DNA of 64,000 nt, taken from positions 6,057,501 through 6,121,500 of the forward strand of contig NZ_CP062229.1 of assembly GCF_024707545.1 (NCBI RefSeq), read 5' to 3'. Under the pieces are notes generated by a model. The model worked only from the letters and a program-made list of their open reading frames with translations, was not told the DNA's origin and made no database searches. The DNA comes from Mesorhizobium onobrychidis (GTDB taxonomy: Bacteria > Pseudomonadota > Alphaproteobacteria > Rhizobiales > Rhizobiaceae). Shown one piece after another: positions 14,826 through 23,978 of the stretch (positions within the stretch are counted from its first letter, which is position 1; the number at the start of each line of letters is the position of its first letter). The translations under genes and the position numbers were made by a program.

Positions 14826-15580
14826 TTACCAGCTCTCTTCCTGGTCATGAAGGCCATCAAGGCCGCGCGGGCCTCGTCGGATTTGAGCCGCTCGCGGAAA
14901 TGCTCGCTTTCCAGGCCGATGCGGGCAACGAGCTCCTCACGCGAGCCGCGCATCAGGTCCCGCCCGATCTTCAGCGCTTGCGGCGGCTTGGCCGCGATCT
15001 GGCCGGCCGCTGCAAGCACGGAGGCTTCGAGTTCGTTTTCCTCGACCACCGCGTAGATCAGTCCGGCAGCCTTCGCCCGCTCGGCCGAAAAGCTCTCGCC
15101 GAGGCCAAGCAGCGCGAAGGCGCCTTGCCGGCCGAGAATCTGCGGCGCAAGAAGGCTCGACCCCGCCTCGGGGACCAGGCCGAGATCGACGAAGGGCGTG
15201 CGGAACATTGTGCGCGGTGTGGCGAAGGTCAGGTCGCAGTGCAGGTTGAGCGTGGTGCCGATGCCGACCGCAATGCCGTCGACGCCGGAGACCATGGGCT
15301 TTTCCGCCCTGGCCAGCGCCATCAGGAAATCCCAGACTTCGGTGCCGCCGTCGCCGCCGGTGGCGACGACCATGAAATCGGCGAGGTCGTTGCCCGACGA
15401 GAAGGCGCCTGAAACACCGAGGAAGACGTGGACGCGGATCGCCGGATCGGCGTCGCCCTCGGCAAGCGCTTTGGACATTTTCGCATACATGGCGCGCGTC
15501 AAGGCGTTCTTCTTGTCCGGACGGTTCATGCGGATGATCTGGATGGCGCCCTGTCGCTCGACGAGGATATGGTCTGTCAC
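14822..15580 (-). CDS. Enoyl-CoA hydratase/isomerase family protein
   Basis: GTG 15580 is chosen over ATG 15745 because AGGATC precedes it and the longer form would run into the acyl-CoA dehydrogenase gene. The 252-residue protein shows the crotonase pattern: [27 protein letters not shown] (oxyanion hole) and a second oxyanion segment near [11 protein letters not shown]. It probably acts in fatty-acid or branched-chain degradation with the upstream acyl-CoA dehydrogenase. Two copies of TTTGTGAAACG (15590-15600, 15608-15618) lie just upstream. Confidence 0.85.
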   Translation of the reverse strand: MTDHILVERQGAIQIIRMNRPDKKNALTRAMYAKMSKALAEGDADPAIRVHVFLGVSGAFSSGNDLADFMVVATGGDGGTEVWDFLMALARAEKPMVSGVDGIAVGIGTTLNLHCDLTFATPRTMFRTPFVDLGLVPEAGSSLLAPQILGRQGAFALLGLGESFSAERAKAAGLIYAVVEENELEASVLAAAGQIAAKPPQALKIGRDLMRGSREELVARIGLESEHFRERLKSDEARAALMAFMTRKRAGN

Positions 15581-15633
15581 GGGTGATCCTTTGTGAAACG
15601 CCTGGCTTTTGTGAAACGTCAACCTTGTGGATG

Positions 15634-17403
15634 TCAGGCAGACATCAGTGTCTTGCCGGCAGCCGCAAGGCTTTCGGCGCCGCCAATGACGCGCTCCTTC
15701 AGCGCGCCCGCCTCGCCAAGCAGGTTTTCGGCAAAGAAACGGCAAAGGGCGACGCGGCTTTGGTCGGCAAGCGCACCGCGTGCCAGATAGGCGCCGCCCG
15801 CCGCAAGCGAGATCAGCCGCAGATACGGCGTCGCACCGGACAGCGCCTCGTCCGAACGCCCGTCGGCAAGCAGCCCTTGCAGGAAACGCGTCGCCTGGCC
15901 GAGCTCGTCGAGCGCCTTGTCGAGAGCATCGGCGGTGCGACCAAAACCCTGAAGATTTGAGGTCCGCACTTGATTGGCAACCGCTTTCAGTTCGGCGATG
16001 TAACCATGCATATGCTCGCCACCGCCAAGCGGCAGCTTGCGCGCCACCAGGTCGATCGCCTGGATACCGTTGGTGCCTTCGTAGATCGGCGCGATGCGCG
16101 CGTCACGATAAAGTGCTGCCGCACCGGTCTCCTCGATGAAACCCATGCCACCATGAACCTGCAGCCCGAGTGAGGCGACCTCAACGCCGACATCGGTGGA
16201 AAAGGCCTTGGCCAGCGGTGTCAACAGATTGGCACGTTCCTGCCAGTGGGTGGCTTCATCGCCGACGGATACGCGCGCGTGGTCAATGGCATGCGCACAG
16301 GAATAGCTGATGGCGCGCGCAATCTGGGTCAGCGCATTCATGGTCAGGAGGTTGCGCTGCACGTCCGGGTGATGGACGATCGGCGCCATGCCGTTGCCGT
16401 CATAGCTTGCAGCCTTGCCTTGCCGGCGGTCATTGGCGTAGGCGAGCGCCTTCTGCGTGGCCGTTTCGGCAACCGCCACGCCCTGCATGCCGACGGCGAG
16501 CCGCGCATTGTTCATCATGGTGAACATGCAGGCGAGCCCCTTGTTTTCCTCGCCGATTAGCCAGCCGATCGCGCCGGGGGCGGTCCCTTCGAAACCGTCG
16601 CCATAGATCATGGTGCAGGTCGGCGAGGCGTGTATGCCCAATTTGTGCTCCAGCCCGGAGCAGAAGACGTCGTTGCGTGCGCCCAGCGCGCCGTCGTCGC
16701 CGACAAGGAATTTCGGCACCAGAAACAGCGAAAGGCCACGCGTGCCGGCCGGCGCGTCCGGCAGCCGCGCCAGCACCAGATGGATGATGTTGTCGGTGAA
16801 ATCGTGCTCGCCATAGGTGATGAAAATCTTCTGGCCGAAGATGCGGTAGGTGCCGTCGCCGGCCGGCTCGGCGCGGGCGCGCAAGGCGTTCAGATCCGAG
16901 CCCGCCTGCGGCTCGGTCAGGTTCATCGTGCCCATCCATTCGCCGGAGACGAGCTTTTCCAAGTATTTGGCCTTCAGCGCCTGTGAGGCGTGCTTGTCGA
17001 GTGCTTCGACCGCGCCCATGGTCAGCGTCGGGCCGATGCCGAAGGCCATGGCGGCGGAGTTCCACATTTCGAGCGCCGCCACCCCCAGCATGGTCGGCAG
17101 TGCCTGGCCGCCGAATTCCTCCGGTGCGGACAGCGCGTTCCAGCCGCCGTCGATCCAGCGGCGATAAAGCGCCTTCCACCCGGGCGGCATGGTGACGGCA
17201 GCGCCGCTCAGCACCGCGCCTTGTTCATCGCCAATCTTGTAGAGCGGCGCGACCTCTTCGCTGGCGAAGCGGCCGGCTTCCGCCAGAATGGCGTCGACGA
17301 GATCTTCGCCAAGGTCGCCAAAGGTGCCGGCGTCAAGCGCCGGCTTCAGGCCGGCCACATACTTCAGCGTGAAAGCGATTTCCTCGACCGGTGCCCGATA
17401 CAT
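15634..17403 (-). CDS. Acyl-CoA dehydrogenase with C-terminal extension
   Basis: 589 residues, the long type of acyl-CoA dehydrogenase (ordinary ones have about 380). FAD/substrate-binding blocks are clear: MNLTEPQAGSDL, KIFITYGEHDF, the arginine-bearing LAVGMQGVAVAE and GGMGFIEETGAAALYRDARI, which includes the glutamate region, and YEGTNGIQAIDLVARKLPL. The last 130 residues are the extra helical domain of this subclass. It is upstream of the crotonase-family gene on the same strand with a 53-base gap. A LiuR-like operator lies 90 bases upstream of its start. Confidence 0.9.
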   Translation of the reverse strand: MYRAPVEEIAFTLKYVAGLKPALDAGTFGDLGEDLVDAILAEAGRFASEEVAPLYKIGDEQGAVLSGAAVTMPPGWKALYRRWIDGGWNALSAPEEFGGQALPTMLGVAALEMWNSAAMAFGIGPTLTMGAVEALDKHASQALKAKYLEKLVSGEWMGTMNLTEPQAGSDLNALRARAEPAGDGTYRIFGQKIFITYGEHDFTDNIIHLVLARLPDAPAGTRGLSLFLVPKFLVGDDGALGARNDVFCSGLEHKLGIHASPTCTMIYGDGFEGTAPGAIGWLIGEENKGLACMFTMMNNARLAVGMQGVAVAETATQKALAYANDRRQGKAASYDGNGMAPIVHHPDVQRNLLTMNALTQIARAISYSCAHAIDHARVSVGDEATHWQERANLLTPLAKAFSTDVGVEVASLGLQVHGGMGFIEETGAAALYRDARIAPIYEGTNGIQAIDLVARKLPLGGGEHMHGYIAELKAVANQVRTSNLQGFGRTADALDKALDELGQATRFLQGLLADGRSDEALSGATPYLRLISLAAGGAYLARGALADQSRVALCRFFAENLLGEAGALKERVIGGAESLAAAGKTLMSA

Positions 17404-17492
17404 GCCGCTCGCTCCTTCTCTGTCCGGCAGGGAAACTTAATATCCGTGCCGACACAAAACCATTCGCTATTGGGTCGCCTCTCCCACCTTCT

Positions 17493-17508
17493 TTTACGTA
17501 AACGTCAA
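17493..17508. promoter_or_regulatory. LiuR-like operator upstream of acyl-CoA dehydrogenase
   Basis: TTTACGTAAACGTCAA (TTGACGTTTACGTAAA on the gene's strand) resembles the binding site of LiuR, a MerR-family regulator of branched-chain amino acid and acyl-CoA catabolism in Proteobacteria. It lies in the gap between the divergent acyl-CoA dehydrogenase and the small zinc-ribbon gene. The match is from memory of the motif. Confidence 0.45.
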
Positions 17509-17525
17509 TTTTTGTCACGCGGATT

Positions 17526-17843
17526 TTGCAATTGGAGCTGTTCACGCTAAAATCGGCAAAAAGCCGGACAAGTCGACCGGCGACGGATCAAGAATACCGG
17601 ATCGGACCGCCCGTGCTCGCCAGACCTGACGCCTATCGCTGCATCGAATGCGGCCTGCCCTATCGAGCGGCAGGTTTTTGGTACCATCGGGGCAAGATCG
17701 AGGACGGCGCCGCCTATTGGTCGGATCGCGGCATTCTGTGTTCGCCGCAATGCTCGCTGGCCCATCACCGCAAGCGCCAGCCTGAGGGAACGCTGCCGCA
17801 AGCGCCGGCGCCCGACCCGTTCCAGCCGCTCTCCCTCCGTTGA
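17526..17843 (+). CDS. Small zinc-ribbon protein
   Basis: 105 residues from a TTG start (an in-frame GTG at 17612 is an alternative). CIECGLPY near residue 40 and LCSPQCSLAHHRKR near 71 form a likely four-Cys zinc site. The C-terminus is Pro rich. I do not recognise a named family. Start site is uncertain. Confidence 0.55.
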   Translation: MQLELFTLKSAKSRTSRPATDQEYRIGPPVLARPDAYRCIECGLPYRAAGFWYHRGKIEDGAAYWSDRGILCSPQCSLAHHRKRQPEGTLPQAPAPDPFQPLSLR

Positions 17844-17955
17844 TGGCCAGTAAAGCCACCACCGGCAGAATTGCGGCATTCGCCGCGGACCGCCGAAAGT
17901 ATTTCCTTAACCATGGCGGTTCAGGATCAGGTTTTGGCCAGCAAGGATCTGCTGT

Positions 17956-19119
17956 TTGAAGCCGCCGGCGCACCCTCTTCGCCGCCTAGGACTCCTCGTC
18001 GTCGCGACCGCGATGACAATGGTGTTGGGGCCGACACAAGCCTCGGATTTCTCCGCGCCGTGGAACGATGCCGACCGGGCGCTGGTGATCGACGCCTACG
18101 AATACAATCCCATTGATTGGGCTGAACTTGCGACCGACAAGCGGATCGTCGGCTTCATCAACAAGGCGTCCGACGGGATGCCGCCAGCCTATTTCTGTTT
18201 CGGCGACGAGACCGAGACGCGGCTCTGCAAGACGCTGTGGAAGCGCCATGCGGTGGCACAGGAACTGTTCCAGACGCGCAAGGTGGTGGCCAAGGCGCTC
18301 GGCCTGAAATGGGGCGCTTATCATCTCGCCCGCCCCGGCAACCCTGTCGGACAGGCCAATAATTTCATCAATTTCGCGAAACCTGGTCCGGATGACCTGC
18401 TTGCACTCGACATCGAGGATGACGACCCCACGAAATGGATGTCGCTCGAGGATGCAGAGGAGTTCGTGCGCCATGTGCATCGGCGGCTGGGCCGCTTTCC
18501 GGTGCTCTACACCAACGGCAAGACCGCCAGGCACATCGCCGACAACAAGTACAAATACCGGCTCCTGTCGCGGCTGCCGCTCTGGTATGCGCGCTACAAG
18601 CCGGACATCGGCGTGCATTTCCCGATGGGCAACTGGCAAGGCTACGCACTCTGGCAGTTTTCGGCAAAAGCCAATTGCGGCCGGTTCCGCTGTCCTTACC
18701 GGGTGGCCGGCACGCGCAACGATATCGACGTCAATGTCGCACCGATGGATGCCGCCACATTGCGCGCGCAATGGCCCTTCGGCGGCCTGATCGATGCGCA
18801 GCCGGATTACCTCGCCTCGATACCGGTGCCTCTCTCGCGCGAGGCCGGCCTTGCGGGCAATGCCATCACCTACGCCACCGTGGTGGCATCACCGACCTTC
18901 TCCGAAATGATCGCCATGTTCAGCGCCCGCTGGGCCAAGTTCCGCAGCAGCTTTCAAATGCCTGCTGTGAAGACGTTGCTGCGCCTTCCGCGCGGGATTG
19001 CCGAATATGTGGCCTGGACGCGGAAAGAAAAGCCCTCCGCATCAGCCGTTGAAGCCGCGCCCGCCGCCAGCGATCCGGTCAGCACTGCATCAACCGAGTT
19101 CGACCGTGGCCTGCGCTGA
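17956..19119 (+). CDS. Secreted glycoside hydrolase family 25 (lysozyme-type) protein
   Basis: 387 residues from a TTG start with AAGGA eight bases upstream. The N-terminus is a signal peptide (RRLGLLVVATAMTMVLG, cleavage probably after QAS). The GH25 barrel shows GFINKASDG, GAYHLARPGN, LLALDIEDDD (the acidic D-x-E pair), VLYTNGK, LPLWYARYK and GYALWQFS. It should cleave peptidoglycan beta-1,4 muramyl bonds in the periplasm or outside. The last 110 residues are an extra region of unknown role. It is convergent with purD. Confidence 0.82.
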   Translation: MKPPAHPLRRLGLLVVATAMTMVLGPTQASDFSAPWNDADRALVIDAYEYNPIDWAELATDKRIVGFINKASDGMPPAYFCFGDETETRLCKTLWKRHAVAQELFQTRKVVAKALGLKWGAYHLARPGNPVGQANNFINFAKPGPDDLLALDIEDDDPTKWMSLEDAEEFVRHVHRRLGRFPVLYTNGKTARHIADNKYKYRLLSRLPLWYARYKPDIGVHFPMGNWQGYALWQFSAKANCGRFRCPYRVAGTRNDIDVNVAPMDAATLRAQWPFGGLIDAQPDYLASIPVPLSREAGLAGNAITYATVVASPTFSEMIAMFSARWAKFRSSFQMPAVKTLLRLPRGIAEYVAWTRKEKPSASAVEAAPAASDPVSTASTEFDRGLR

Positions 19120-19139
19120 AAGCTGAAAGCCGTTCGGCG

Positions 19140-20417
19140 TCAGCGCGCCTGCTCGCGCGCGACGGCCTGCCAGCCGATGTCGCGGCGGCAAAAACCTTGC
19201 GGCCAATCGATCCGGTCGAGCGCCGCATACGCTCGTCTCTGCGCCTCGCCGACCGTGCCGCCGACGGCCGTGACGTCGAGCACACGGCCGCCATTGGCGA
19301 CCAGCGCGCCGCTATTGATTGCGGTGCCGGCATGAAAGATCTCGACGCCATCGCCCGCGGCCTCTTCCACGCCGCGGATGACCGAGCCCTTTTCCGGCGT
19401 GCCGGGGTAACCCCTTGCCGCCATCACCACGGTGAGCGCCGCCTCGTCGCGCCAGCGCGCGGAGGTATGCGCGAGTTGGCCGTCGGCAGAAGCGTTGAGC
19501 AGGACCAGGAGGTCGTCCTTCAGCCGCATCATCAGCACCTGGCATTCCGGGTCGCCGAAACGGGTGTTGTATTCGATCAGCTTCGGCCCCTCGCCTGATA
19601 TCATCAGCCCGGCAAACAGCACGCCCGAAAACGGCGCGCCACGTTCGGCCATGCCGCGCATGGTCGGCTCGACGATCTCGCGCATGGTGCGGTCGATCAT
19701 CTCCGGCGTCATCACCGGAGCCGGCGAATAAGCCCCCATGCCGCCGGTGTTCGGGCCGATGTCGCCGTCGCCGACGCGCTTGTGGTCCTGTGCGGTGCCG
19801 AACGGCAGCGCAGTGGCGCCGTCGCACAGGCAAAAGAAACTCGCCTCCTCGCCGGTGAGAAACTCCTCGACCACGACCTCCGCGCCGGCCTGTCCGAAGG
19901 ATCCGTCGAAACAGGCATCGAGTGCAGCCAACGCATCGGCCAACTTCATGGCGACGGTGACGCCCTTGCCGGCGGCGAGGCCGTCGGCCTTGATGACGAT
20001 CGGCGCGCCCATCTTTTCGACATAGGCCCTGGCCGACGCAAGGTCGCCGAAACGGCCATAGGCGGCGGTCGGGATGTCGTATTTCGCGCAAAGATCCTTG
20101 GTGAAACCCTTCGAGCCTTCCAGCCGCGCCGCCGCCTTGGACGGGCCGAAGACGCGAATGTTCGCGGCGCGGAGGTCGTCTGCAATGCCGGCGACTAGCG
20201 GCCGTTCCGGGCCGACCACGACGAGGTCGATCTTTTTCTCCGCGCAGAACCGGGCCACCGCCGCATGATCGGCAATGTCTAACGTCACCAGCTCGGCTTC
20301 TTGGCCGATGCCTGGGTTGCCCGGCGCCGCGTAAAGCTTCGTCAGCAGCGGCGAGGCCGCGATCTTCCAGGCCAGCGCATGTTCGCGGCCGCCGGAGCCG
20401 ATCAACAAAACACGCAT
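19140..20417 (-). CDS. purD: Phosphoribosylamine-glycine ligase
   Basis: 425 residues from ATG 20417 ([20 protein letters not shown], the family's usual start; a start 18 bases upstream is possible). PurD makes glycinamide ribonucleotide in purine synthesis. ATP-grasp features include [34 protein letters not shown] and [19 protein letters not shown] box lies upstream. The full length is present. Confidence 0.95.
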   Translation of the reverse strand: MRVLLIGSGGREHALAWKIAASPLLTKLYAAPGNPGIGQEAELVTLDIADHAAVARFCAEKKIDLVVVGPERPLVAGIADDLRAANIRVFGPSKAAARLEGSKGFTKDLCAKYDIPTAAYGRFGDLASARAYVEKMGAPIVIKADGLAAGKGVTVAMKLADALAALDACFDGSFGQAGAEVVVEEFLTGEEASFFCLCDGATALPFGTAQDHKRVGDGDIGPNTGGMGAYSPAPVMTPEMIDRTMREIVEPTMRGMAERGAPFSGVLFAGLMISGEGPKLIEYNTRFGDPECQVLMMRLKDDLLVLLNASADGQLAHTSARWRDEAALTVVMAARGYPGTPEKGSVIRGVEEAAGDGVEIFHAGTAINSGALVANGGRVLDVTAVGGTVGEAQRRAYAALDRIDWPQGFCRRDIGWQAVAREQAR

Positions 20418-20452
20418 GCCCAGATCCCTTGCCATTCCACGATGAGGACTGC

Positions 20453-20480
20453 GCTATTGCGCCCCGGACGATGGGTCAAG
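20453..20480 (-). promoter_or_regulatory. Putative purD promoter
   Basis: On the minus strand CTTGAC (20480-20475) and AATAGC (20458-20453) are separated by 16 bases, close to the rhizobial sigma-70 pattern at the -35 but weak at the -10. The start of purD lies 36 bases further on. Confidence 0.35.
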
Positions 20481-20622
20481 ACATTTGGATGGTTTGGGAC
20501 AAATTGCGCACGGGAACGTCGGGCATCAACGGGGAAGGCTGGTTCGCCGTCTACCATATTTTACGGCATGACCATTTGGCTTGATGCTTGACGGCGTTCG
20601 CCTCTGCTGCCACTTCAGCACG

Positions 20623-21606
20623 ATGGAACCCATCCAATCGAAAGCTGCCCAGGGCCGCGTCGCCGATGCGCCGAGCGGCCACTGGGTCTACCGCATTCTG
20701 CCGCGCTGGCTGTGGTCCTATGCGCAGCTTGCCCGGTGGGATCGGCCGATCGGTTGGCAGTTGCTGCTGTGGCCGTGCTGGTGGTCGGCAGCCCTTGCCG
20801 CAAGTGCCTATCCACGCCCTACTGATCCACTGCTCTCGCTGCTGCCGGCGCCATGGTATCTCGTGCTGTTCCTGATCGGCGCCATCGCCATGCGCGGCGC
20901 CGGCTGCACCTACAACGATCTGGTCGACCAGGACATCGACAACCAGGTGGAACGCACGCGCTCGCGGCCGCTGCCGGCGGGAAAGGTCACGCGCCGGCAG
21001 GCCTGGGCGTTTCTCGTTATCCAGGCATTGATTGGACTCGCTGTGCTTCTGCAGTTCAACAGCTTTGCCATCCTGCTCGGCATCTGCTCGCTCGCTGTCG
21101 TCGCCATCTACCCATTCATGAAGCGATTCACCAACTGGCCGCAACTGGTTCTCGGCCTTGCGTTTTCCTGGGGTGCGCTGATGGGATGGGCGGTCGAATT
21201 CGGCGATCTCGATGGCCCGCCCATCATGCTTTATATCGGCTCGATCCTGTGGGTGATCGGCTACGACACGATCTATGCGCATCAGGACAAGGAGGACGAC
21301 GCCATCGTCGGCGTGCGTTCGACCGCACGCCTGTTCGGCGACAACACCAAGATCTGGCTCTTCGGGCTTTATGGCGGGGCGCTGGTCTGCTTCGCCATCG
21401 CCTTCGCCTCGGCGCAGGCGCCGGTGCCGGCGCTGGCCGGGCTGATCGCCGCCGGCGCCCATATGGCGCGGCAAATCGCAGTGCTGGACATCGACGACCC
21501 GGACCAGTGCATGCTTCTGTTCAGGTCGAACAACCAGGTCGGCTGGCTGGTCTTCCTCGGCCTGATCGGCGGTGGGCTGTGGGTGGCGCTAAAGCCGCTG
21601 GTGTAG
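20623..21606 (+). CDS. ubiA: 4-hydroxybenzoate octaprenyltransferase
   Basis: 327 residues from ATG 20623. This membrane enzyme joins the polyprenyl tail to 4-hydroxybenzoate in ubiquinone synthesis. Both Asp-rich motifs are present: TYNDLVDQDIDNQVERTRSR and YDTIYAHQDKEDD. About eight to nine hydrophobic segments follow the N-terminal 40 residues. It is divergent from purD, and a palindromic element begins five bases after its stop. The polyprenyl synthase gene at 35.5 kb would supply its donor. Confidence 0.93.
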   Translation: MEPIQSKAAQGRVADAPSGHWVYRILPRWLWSYAQLARWDRPIGWQLLLWPCWWSAALAASAYPRPTDPLLSLLPAPWYLVLFLIGAIAMRGAGCTYNDLVDQDIDNQVERTRSRPLPAGKVTRRQAWAFLVIQALIGLAVLLQFNSFAILLGICSLAVVAIYPFMKRFTNWPQLVLGLAFSWGALMGWAVEFGDLDGPPIMLYIGSILWVIGYDTIYAHQDKEDDAIVGVRSTARLFGDNTKIWLFGLYGGALVCFAIAFASAQAPVPALAGLIAAGAHMARQIAVLDIDDPDQCMLLFRSNNQVGWLVFLGLIGGGLWVALKPLV

Positions 21607-21610
21607 GGAC

Positions 21611-21768
21611 CGTTCCCTTCTCCCCTTGCGGGAGAAGGTGGATCGGCGCGCAGCGCCGAGACGGATGAGGGGTGCTGGAAGGAATGAGGCGTTGGTGTTC
21701 CCTGGAGCACCCCTCATCCGACCTCGCTTCGCGAGGCCACCTTCTCCCACAAGGGGAGAAGGGAGAGC
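21611..21768. repeat. Long palindromic intergenic element, CCTTCTCCC type
   Basis: Two arms of about 56 bases (21611-21669 and 21710-21768) are inverted relative to each other: the left begins CCTTCTCCCCTTGCGGGAG and reaches GATGAGGGGTG; the right begins CACCCCTCATCC and ends with GTGG...CCAC and GGGGAGAAGG. A short unpaired centre separates them. Each end is itself a hairpin. It lies between the convergent ubiA and DUF6101 genes and could act as a bidirectional transcription terminator. Related but distinct copies are in glyS, glyQ and after rnhB. Confidence 0.8.
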
Positions 21769-21775
21769 GCTCGCA

Positions 21776-22345
21776 CTATTCGTCGCGCGAAATAATTTCC
21801 TGGCCGCCGATGACCAGCCTGAGGCCGAGTTCGCCGGCCCTGCGACGGGCGAGGAAGCGCGGACGACGCGTGGTCGAAACCCGACCCTTGCGGCGGTCCT
21901 GCGCCGGCAGCGTCTTAATGGCGGCGCCAAGCGATTCCTCCAGCGTGCGGGCGACGCCGTCCGATTCGATCAGAAGCATCGGCAGGCGGTAGGCAGCGGC
22001 CCAGGCGCGCCAGTCGGCGGCGACATCCTCGAGATCGTCGGCCACCAGCAGCGGCACCGACAGCATCGGATCATTGTGCAGAAGCTCCAGCGTCACCGTG
22101 ACATTGCCATCCGGATCCTCCATCGCGCGGGCGGCCACGCCACGAAACGCGTTGGCAGGCAGAGCGATGAACGCTGGCACGCCGCTCATCTCCAGCATGC
22201 GGCGAATGACGGCGCCACGGTGGTCGATGGTGAAGGTAACGTCGCCATAATCGTCGCGCGTGGCGTAGCTCACCACCTGCGGCAGGCGGAATGGGTCGAG
22301 GCGCATGTTGCGCCCGGCCCAGACTGGCTTCAGTCCAGTGTTCAT
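21776..22345 (-). CDS. DUF6101 family protein
   Basis: 189 residues. WAGRNMRLDPFRLPQVVSYA, FRGVAARAMEDPDG and DGVARTLEESLGAAI are as in DUF6101 proteins, which I know only from Rhizobiales. No catalytic motif is visible; likely cytoplasmic. The upstream region contains CCGG-rich short inverted repeats that could fold in the 5' leader. Confidence 0.75.
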   Translation of the reverse strand: MNTGLKPVWAGRNMRLDPFRLPQVVSYATRDDYGDVTFTIDHRGAVIRRMLEMSGVPAFIALPANAFRGVAARAMEDPDGNVTVTLELLHNDPMLSVPLLVADDLEDVAADWRAWAAAYRLPMLLIESDGVARTLEESLGAAIKTLPAQDRRKGRVSTTRRPRFLARRRAGELGLRLVIGGQEIISRDE

Positions 22346-22529
22346 ATTGTGCCTTTCCTGTCTCTCCTGAGAGCCGGTCTTCCGGTTCTCCGGGCCGGTT
22401 TTTCCAGCCTCGTTGTGGGGAAACGTTAGCGCGGGCTTCTTATCGCAGCGCTTAAGAAAGTCGGTTAAATTTTGCTGATCTCAAGGGGATGGTTATCGGA
22501 ATGCGACCATTCACAAGACATCGAAAGGA

Positions 22530-23960
22530 TCAGATAACCTTACCGGGATTCATGATGCCGGCCGGGTCGAAGGCCGTCTTCACCCTGCGCATCAATTCGA
22601 TCGCTATCGGCGGCGCCGTCGCGATCAATTCATCGCGCTTCAGCTGGCCAATGCCGTGCTCGGCCGAAATCGAGCCGTGGAAGCTGCGCACGACATCATG
22701 CACGGCCTTGTTCATGGCGTGATAGAGCCCGAGAAACGCTTCGTCATCGCCGCCGACCGGCCGGGAGATATTGTAGTGGAGATTGCCGTCGCCCATGTGG
22801 CCGAAACAGACCTCGCGCGCGCCCGGGCTGACCGATTGCACGGCGCCGGCCGCTTTTTCGATGAATTGCGGGATGGCCGCCACCGGCACCGAGATGTCGT
22901 GCTTGATCGAGGCGCCTTCGGGCTTCTGCGCCTCGGGCAGCACCTCGCGGAAATTCCAGAAGGCATCGCCCTGCGTGATGCTCGCCGCAATCACCGCATC
23001 GCCGACGATCTCCTGTTCGAGGCCGGCTGAGAGCACCTCTTCGATCAGGGCCCTCGCATCCTCCGCCGAGCGGCCCGAAGAGATCTGCATCAGCACATAC
23101 CACGGCCAATCCCCGGACAGCGGCCGCACGACGCCTGGCGCGTGCTGAAGCGTAAAGTCGTAGGGCCTCTGGCCGATCAGTTCGAACGCGGTGAGCGCGG
23201 CACCGGCGCGATCCATCGCCAGGCTGAACAGAGACAGTGCCGCCTCAGGTGACGACAGGCCGGCAAAGGCCACCTCGCGCCCCTTGGGCTTGGGGAAAAG
23301 CTTGAGCACGGCGGCGGTGATGATGCCGAGCGTGCCCTCCGCGCCGACAAACAGGTTCTTCAGATCGTAGCCGGTGTTGTCCTTCTTCAGCTTGCGCAGA
23401 TCATCGAACACCTCCCCGGTCGGCAGCACCACTTCGACGCCGAGGCAGAGCTCGCGCGCATTGCCATAGGCAAGCACACCGGTACCGCCGGCGTTGGAAG
23501 AGAGATTGCCGCCGATCTGGCAGGAGCCTTGCGCAGCAAGCGACAGCGGAAACAGCCGGTCGGCGGCATCGGCCGCTTCCTGCAGCGTCTGCAGGATGAC
23601 GCCGGCCTCGACGGTGACCGTGTTGGACAGGATGTCGATCTCGCGGATGCGGTTCAGCCGCGACAGCGACAGCACGATCTCGCGGCCCGACATATCAGGC
23701 ACCTGCGCACCGACCAGCCCGGTGTTGCCGCTTTGCGGCACGACCGGCGTTCCAATCTCGGTCGCCAGCCGCATGATGCGGCTGACCTCGTCGACGCTGC
23801 CCGGCCTCAGCACCAGCGCCGTCCGGCCATGCCACAGGCCGCGTCTCTCCGTGAGGTAAGGCGCGATATCCTGCTGGTCGCGAAGTGCATATTTGTCGCC
23901 GACGATGGCGGCAAAGCGATCGATGAGGGCGGGGTCGATATCCCTTGAGATGTCGTTCAT
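22530..23960 (-). CDS. FAD-linked oxidase, GlcD/D-2-hydroxyacid dehydrogenase type
   Basis: 476 residues of the GlcD/LldD-type FAD family. The PCMH-type FAD domain shows VVPQSGNTGLVGAQ, SCQIGGNLSSNAGGTGVLAYG and LFVGAEGTLGIITAAVLKLF; the C-terminal domain has CFGHMGDGNLHYNI and SAEHGIGQLKRDEL, which carry substrate and metal ligands. It probably oxidises a D-2-hydroxyacid such as D-lactate or 2-hydroxyglutarate and passes electrons to a flavoprotein or quinone. It lies 18 bases downstream of the tsaC gene, in one operon. Confidence 0.88.
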   Translation of the reverse strand: MNDISRDIDPALIDRFAAIVGDKYALRDQQDIAPYLTERRGLWHGRTALVLRPGSVDEVSRIMRLATEIGTPVVPQSGNTGLVGAQVPDMSGREIVLSLSRLNRIREIDILSNTVTVEAGVILQTLQEAADAADRLFPLSLAAQGSCQIGGNLSSNAGGTGVLAYGNARELCLGVEVVLPTGEVFDDLRKLKKDNTGYDLKNLFVGAEGTLGIITAAVLKLFPKPKGREVAFAGLSSPEAALSLFSLAMDRAGAALTAFELIGQRPYDFTLQHAPGVVRPLSGDWPWYVLMQISSGRSAEDARALIEEVLSAGLEQEIVGDAVIAASITQGDAFWNFREVLPEAQKPEGASIKHDISVPVAAIPQFIEKAAGAVQSVSPGAREVCFGHMGDGNLHYNISRPVGGDDEAFLGLYHAMNKAVHDVVRSFHGSISAEHGIGQLKRDELIATAPPIAIELMRRVKTAFDPAGIMNPGKVI

Positions 23961-23978
23961 AGCTGGAAACTATGGTGC

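Noticed and set aside
21611..21768. Possible CRISPR-like repeats
   Set aside because: The repeated parts are inverted arms, not regularly spaced direct repeats, and no cas genes are present.
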